This document shows positions 61,285-64,000 of a stretch of 64,000 nt of DNA, one piece after another (positions within the stretch are counted from its first letter, which is position 1; each line of letters starts with the position of its first letter). Under the pieces are notes generated by a model, which saw only the letters and a program-made list of their open reading frames with translations, was not told where the DNA came from and did not search any database. The position numbers and the translations under genes are program-made. The stretch lies in assembly GCF_003384725.1 (NCBI RefSeq), contig NZ_QNVV01000011.1, forward strand, positions 62,001-126,000, in the 5' to 3' direction. The stretch comes from Chryseobacterium pennipullorum. GTDB taxonomy: Bacteria > Bacteroidota > Bacteroidia > Flavobacteriales > Weeksellaceae.

Positions 61285-63216
61285 ATGAAAACCGAATCAC
61301 AGACCATGACATCCCCTTTCCGACCATCGCAAAATGCAGATGGTATTTCCGAGAACCATCATTCAGGAATTAACCGTTTGGTTAAACTCTCTTTGGTTGT
61401 GGAAGGCAAAATCATCAAATATTATAAACATTTTACACTTAAACAAAAGGCGGGTAACCATCACGAATTTATCCTTATCCTTGCTCATGACGCATTGGGA
61501 GACCGGCAGAGTCATACGCTGGAAGAAGCCAATAAATTTTTAGGAAAACGTCTGACAGCCGTTATTTCATATAAGGATATAGAGAACAGCCCCGAGAGAA
61601 ATTTTGTCGGGATCATTACCAAAGTTGGTTTCAGCCAGGAAAAAATGAGTCTGGGAAATATTGTCCTTTCGGGATACAGCCCAACTATATTACTGGACGG
61701 GGCCCCGCATATTCAGAGTTTTGGTGGTGCCCAGCCTGTTAATATGGGAATTATTGCCGAGGAAATTATTAAACAGGGGATAGATAAGGGACGTTTTGAT
61801 ATCAGAGTGGATACCAATGATTATTCACAGATTATCTATAGCAGCCAATACAACGAAACCCACTATAATTACCTGGCAAGAATGGCTGAAGCATATGGAG
61901 AACAATTCTATTATGATGGTGAAGTTCTTCATTTCGGAAAACTTCCCCCACAGAATAAACCTATAAAGCTGGTCTATGGGAGTAATGCCGATGACATTAG
62001 GGTGGAGCTGAAGGCCATTCATACCAAGCCTCAATATTATGGGTACAACAGCAGCAAAAATGAAAAGCTGACATCCGGAGAAACTCCGGTCAGCCATTTT
62101 GGGGATCTTGCTAAAACAGCCTACAGCCACAATGATAAAATATTCAAAACTCCGGCTCTACAGATAGCGCCAATTAAGGCGTCTACCCATCTGGATGTTG
62201 AGCATTCGCAAAGAAGCACCGCAGGAAGTGAGGCTGTTAGTGTATTTTCGGTTTCAGGTTCTACAACAGTACCTTTTTTGCATCCGGGATGTGTTGCAGA
62301 TATTTACATGAGAAAACCGGATACTAATGAGAGCGCTTACTTTACCAAAGTTATGGTAACCGAAGCTGTTCATGAAATCGATACCATCGGGCATTACACC
62401 GGAAGTTTCGAATCCATAGCGGCAGATACAGGCTTCCTTCCAAAGCCTGAATTTACAGTGCCTGCGGCACAGCCTCAGATGGCCACTGTAATTTCCAATA
62501 CGGATCCCGAAGGCCAGGGAAGAGTTCAGGTAAGATTCGACTGGCAGATGAACGATATTACGCATTTTGTGAGGGTCATGAGTCCTGATGCGGGCGGCAC
62601 AGATCAGATTACCCAAAACCGTGGCTACGTTGCAGTTCCTGAAGTGGGAGACCAGGTGATGGTCAATTTTGTCCACAGCCATCCTGACCGGCCATTTGTG
62701 ATGGGAGGGATGTTTCATGGAGGAATTGGCTTAGGAGGAGGAATTGACAACCGGGTAAAATCGATCCAGACGAGAAGCGGCCACCGCGTCGTTTTTACAG
62801 AAGATGAAAGCATCGTCATCACAGATAAAAGCGGTAATGAGATTCACCTGGATACTACAGGCAGCAATATCACCATTACAGCACCGGAAACGATGACCCT
62901 GAACTGTAAAAATATGAACATCAATGTGGCTGAGGATATGAACACAACGGTAGGTATGAATAAATCCAACAGCATTGGCCTGAATAATACCGAAAATGTG
63001 GGAGCAATGAAACTTACTTCCGTAATAGGTGACGCAAGTACATTCATTACCGGAAAGCTGACTGAAATTATTGATGGTGATGTCCATAGTGAAACCAAAA
63101 AAGGACGAAATGAAATTTCTGAAAAAGAAATGAATATCAGTTCCAATTCCTCCATCAACAAACACGCGCAGCAGGAAGTCCAAAATAACAGCGGTGAGAA
63201 ATCTAAAGCCCACTAG
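61285..63216 (+). CDS. vgrG: T6SS spike protein VgrG/TssI
   Basis: A 643-residue spike protein. The N-terminal gp27-like part covers about residues 30-400. The gp5 OB-fold follows (QMATVISNTDPEGQGRVQVRFDWQ), then NRGYVAVPEVGDQVMVNFVHSHPDRPFVMGGMFHG (in segments), and a beta-helical tail with repeating NITITAPETMTLNCKNMNINVAEDMNTTVG (in segments). The tail ends in a Ser/Asn/Lys-rich stretch without an effector domain. A frame from 61237 would add 16 residues; the start at 61285 suits the position of a TATCTTTA -7-like box at 61256. The next gene starts 2 bp after its stop. Confidence 0.9.
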   Translation: MKTESQTMTSPFRPSQNADGISENHHSGINRLVKLSLVVEGKIIKYYKHFTLKQKAGNHHEFILILAHDALGDRQSHTLEEANKFLGKRLTAVISYKDIENSPERNFVGIITKVGFSQEKMSLGNIVLSGYSPTILLDGAPHIQSFGGAQPVNMGIIAEEIIKQGIDKGRFDIRVDTNDYSQIIYSSQYNETHYNYLARMAEAYGEQFYYDGEVLHFGKLPPQNKPIKLVYGSNADDIRVELKAIHTKPQYYGYNSSKNEKLTSGETPVSHFGDLAKTAYSHNDKIFKTPALQIAPIKASTHLDVEHSQRSTAGSEAVSVFSVSGSTTVPFLHPGCVADIYMRKPDTNESAYFTKVMVTEAVHEIDTIGHYTGSFESIAADTGFLPKPEFTVPAAQPQMATVISNTDPEGQGRVQVRFDWQMNDITHFVRVMSPDAGGTDQITQNRGYVAVPEVGDQVMVNFVHSHPDRPFVMGGMFHGGIGLGGGIDNRVKSIQTRSGHRVVFTEDESIVITDKSGNEIHLDTTGSNITITAPETMTLNCKNMNINVAEDMNTTVGMNKSNSIGLNNTENVGAMKLTSVIGDASTFITGKLTEIIDGDVHSETKKGRNEISEKEMNISSNSSINKHAQQEVQNNSGEKSKAH

Positions 63217-63218
63217 CC

Positions 63219-64000
63219 ATGAGCAGGACAAGAATTGTAAAGGGTACTTATAACAAGATTACTCATGAAGATCACAATATGTACTCGCAGGAGAGTATTA
63301 TCTCGCGCGCGTACAAATGGATAACTGAAAAAGGAAATGCTAAAGGAGTAAGCTTTGGTAAAGCCGGAGATCCGCCGCCATCGGAGATAAGAGCGAAATG
63401 TGTTGTTCATTTTCGGGCTAAAGATGGGTGGCGTGGAGAAGATTATGGTTTTGACTGGATGAGATTGGGGGAGACCTCTAATTTTGGGGATGTTAACTAT
63501 GAAAATATTGTAGCGAAACAATATACAGATTCCACCTATGCCACATTGGAAAGGGATATTAATGAATATGATGGAAGCTTTAAGAAAGATCCTGTTTTAT
63601 ATTCCAAACTCAAGCAGGAATATGGGGTATATAGTATTCCATGGAAGAAAAAAGCTGATGGTACTCCTGAAAATTATTATTGTTCCTGGCTGTCATTGTA
63701 CCCTTCGCAAATTAACGATAGCAATACAAAACAGCTTATTGCTTCTAACTTTAAAAATACAAAGGCTGTTTTAAGCCTGAGCATTGAAGTTGACGAAGAA
63801 CCGGATACCCTGAAATTTAAAGAAAATAAGCTCTTCAAAATTTCTCCTATGGAGATTACTACCAAAACTAAAGGAAAGCATAATCTTAAAGACTTTGTAA
63901 CCATAGAATGTCTGGAGGAATTTTCCGATGACCAGGTTATCGAAATAATAGCGGTTAAAAAAGATAGTGCAGGTACAGAGATTCCGGAAGTAGCGGGACG
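63219..64000 (+). CDS. Unfinished reading frame behind vgrG: candidate T6SS adaptor or effector (partial)
   Basis: An open frame starting 2 bp after the vgrG stop (ATG 63219) runs without a stop to the end of the window, at least 260 codons. It begins MSRTRIVKGTYNKITHED, with FRAKDGWRGEDYGFDWMRLGETSNFGD around residues 66-92, and further Glu/Lys/Tyr-rich segments (KLKQEYGVYSIPWKKK). No signal peptide and no known toxin motif were recognised in this part. Position right after vgrG is typical of spike-loaded effectors or their adaptors. The function lies in the missing part. Confidence 0.65.
   Translation, partial: MSRTRIVKGTYNKITHEDHNMYSQESIISRAYKWITEKGNAKGVSFGKAGDPPPSEIRAKCVVHFRAKDGWRGEDYGFDWMRLGETSNFGDVNYENIVAKQYTDSTYATLERDINEYDGSFKKDPVLYSKLKQEYGVYSIPWKKKADGTPENYYCSWLSLYPSQINDSNTKQLIASNFKNTKAVLSLSIEVDEEPDTLKFKENKLFKISPMEITTKTKGKHNLKDFVTIECLEEFSDDQVIEIIAVKKDSAGTEIPEVAG

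Noticed and set aside
1..64000. tRNA, rRNA, prophage or integrase genes
   Set aside because: No cloverleaf, rRNA core or integrase/phage structural signature was found apart from the phage-like T6SS parts.

Overview
The window is a stretch of chromosome from a Flavobacteriia-type Bacteroidota, most like Chryseobacterium/Weeksellaceae. Evidence: AT-rich sequence, leaders without Shine-Dalgarno sites, several promoters of the Bacteroidota type (TTG, 18-20 bp, TAnnTTTG), many TonB-dependent receptors and SCxx-type lipoproteins, and a type VI secretion locus of the Bacteroidota subtype (T6SSiii: TssO-like, PKD, TssR, TssD-type Hcp, VgrG). No rRNA, tRNA, transposase or CRISPR was seen. The genus is inferred, not proven.

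Layout. 1-7.0 kb: M16 peptidase pair (one partial), UvrD/PcrA helicase, large TonB-dependent receptor. 7.06-10.17 kb: thiamin salvage operon thiM-thiE-thiD-tenA behind a TPP riboswitch. 10.2-16.0 kb: CstA-type peptide/pyruvate transporter, two alpha/beta hydrolases, a HipA-like kinase plus DUF3037 pair, a lipoprotein. 16.1-26.1 kb: tyrosine degradation (HppD, HmgA, FahA) with a flavin reductase, two CoA-transferases and an unknown protein. A 575-bp element with long terminal inverted repeats carrying a GxxExxY gene sits between fahA and the flavin reductase gene. 26.1-29.7 kb: a TonB receptor overlapping a thioredoxin-fold gene, with a DtxR-like palindrome on its promoter, then a 5-unit, ~211-bp tandem repeat array that fills the gap to the next gene. 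29.7-35 kb: cupin, quinone-reductase-like enzyme with a divergent HxlR regulator, glycine betaine OpuA-type ABC transporter. 35-45.9 kb: small redox/stress genes (DUF1304, Crp, DoxX, AhpD-like; cyclase, aldo/keto reductases, DJ-1/PfpI, ABM monooxygenase, SDR, MdaB-like quinone reductase; LysR; two GNATs). 46-54.7 kb: nitronate monooxygenase, twin lipoproteins, Mpl-like ligase, PlsC, NUDIX, OsmC with a heptanucleotide repeat before it, RNase E/G, a 29-residue basic protein and HU.

55.0-64.0 kb is the edge of a T6SSiii locus. An orphan NarL-type response regulator with Glu in place of the phospho-acceptor Asp is divergent from two small bitopic membrane proteins, a PKD protein, the VWA-containing lipoprotein TssR, Hcp, VgrG, and an unfinished reading frame that runs off the window and is a candidate secreted effector or adaptor. 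Two tandem palindromic sites precede hcp.

The most unusual items are the GxxExxY element with its inverted repeats, the atypical regulator plus the hcp operator, the unfinished frame behind vgrG, the HipA/DUF3037 pair and the tandem repeat array. Coordinates of several starts were moved downstream where a promoter, signal peptide or family start made this clear.
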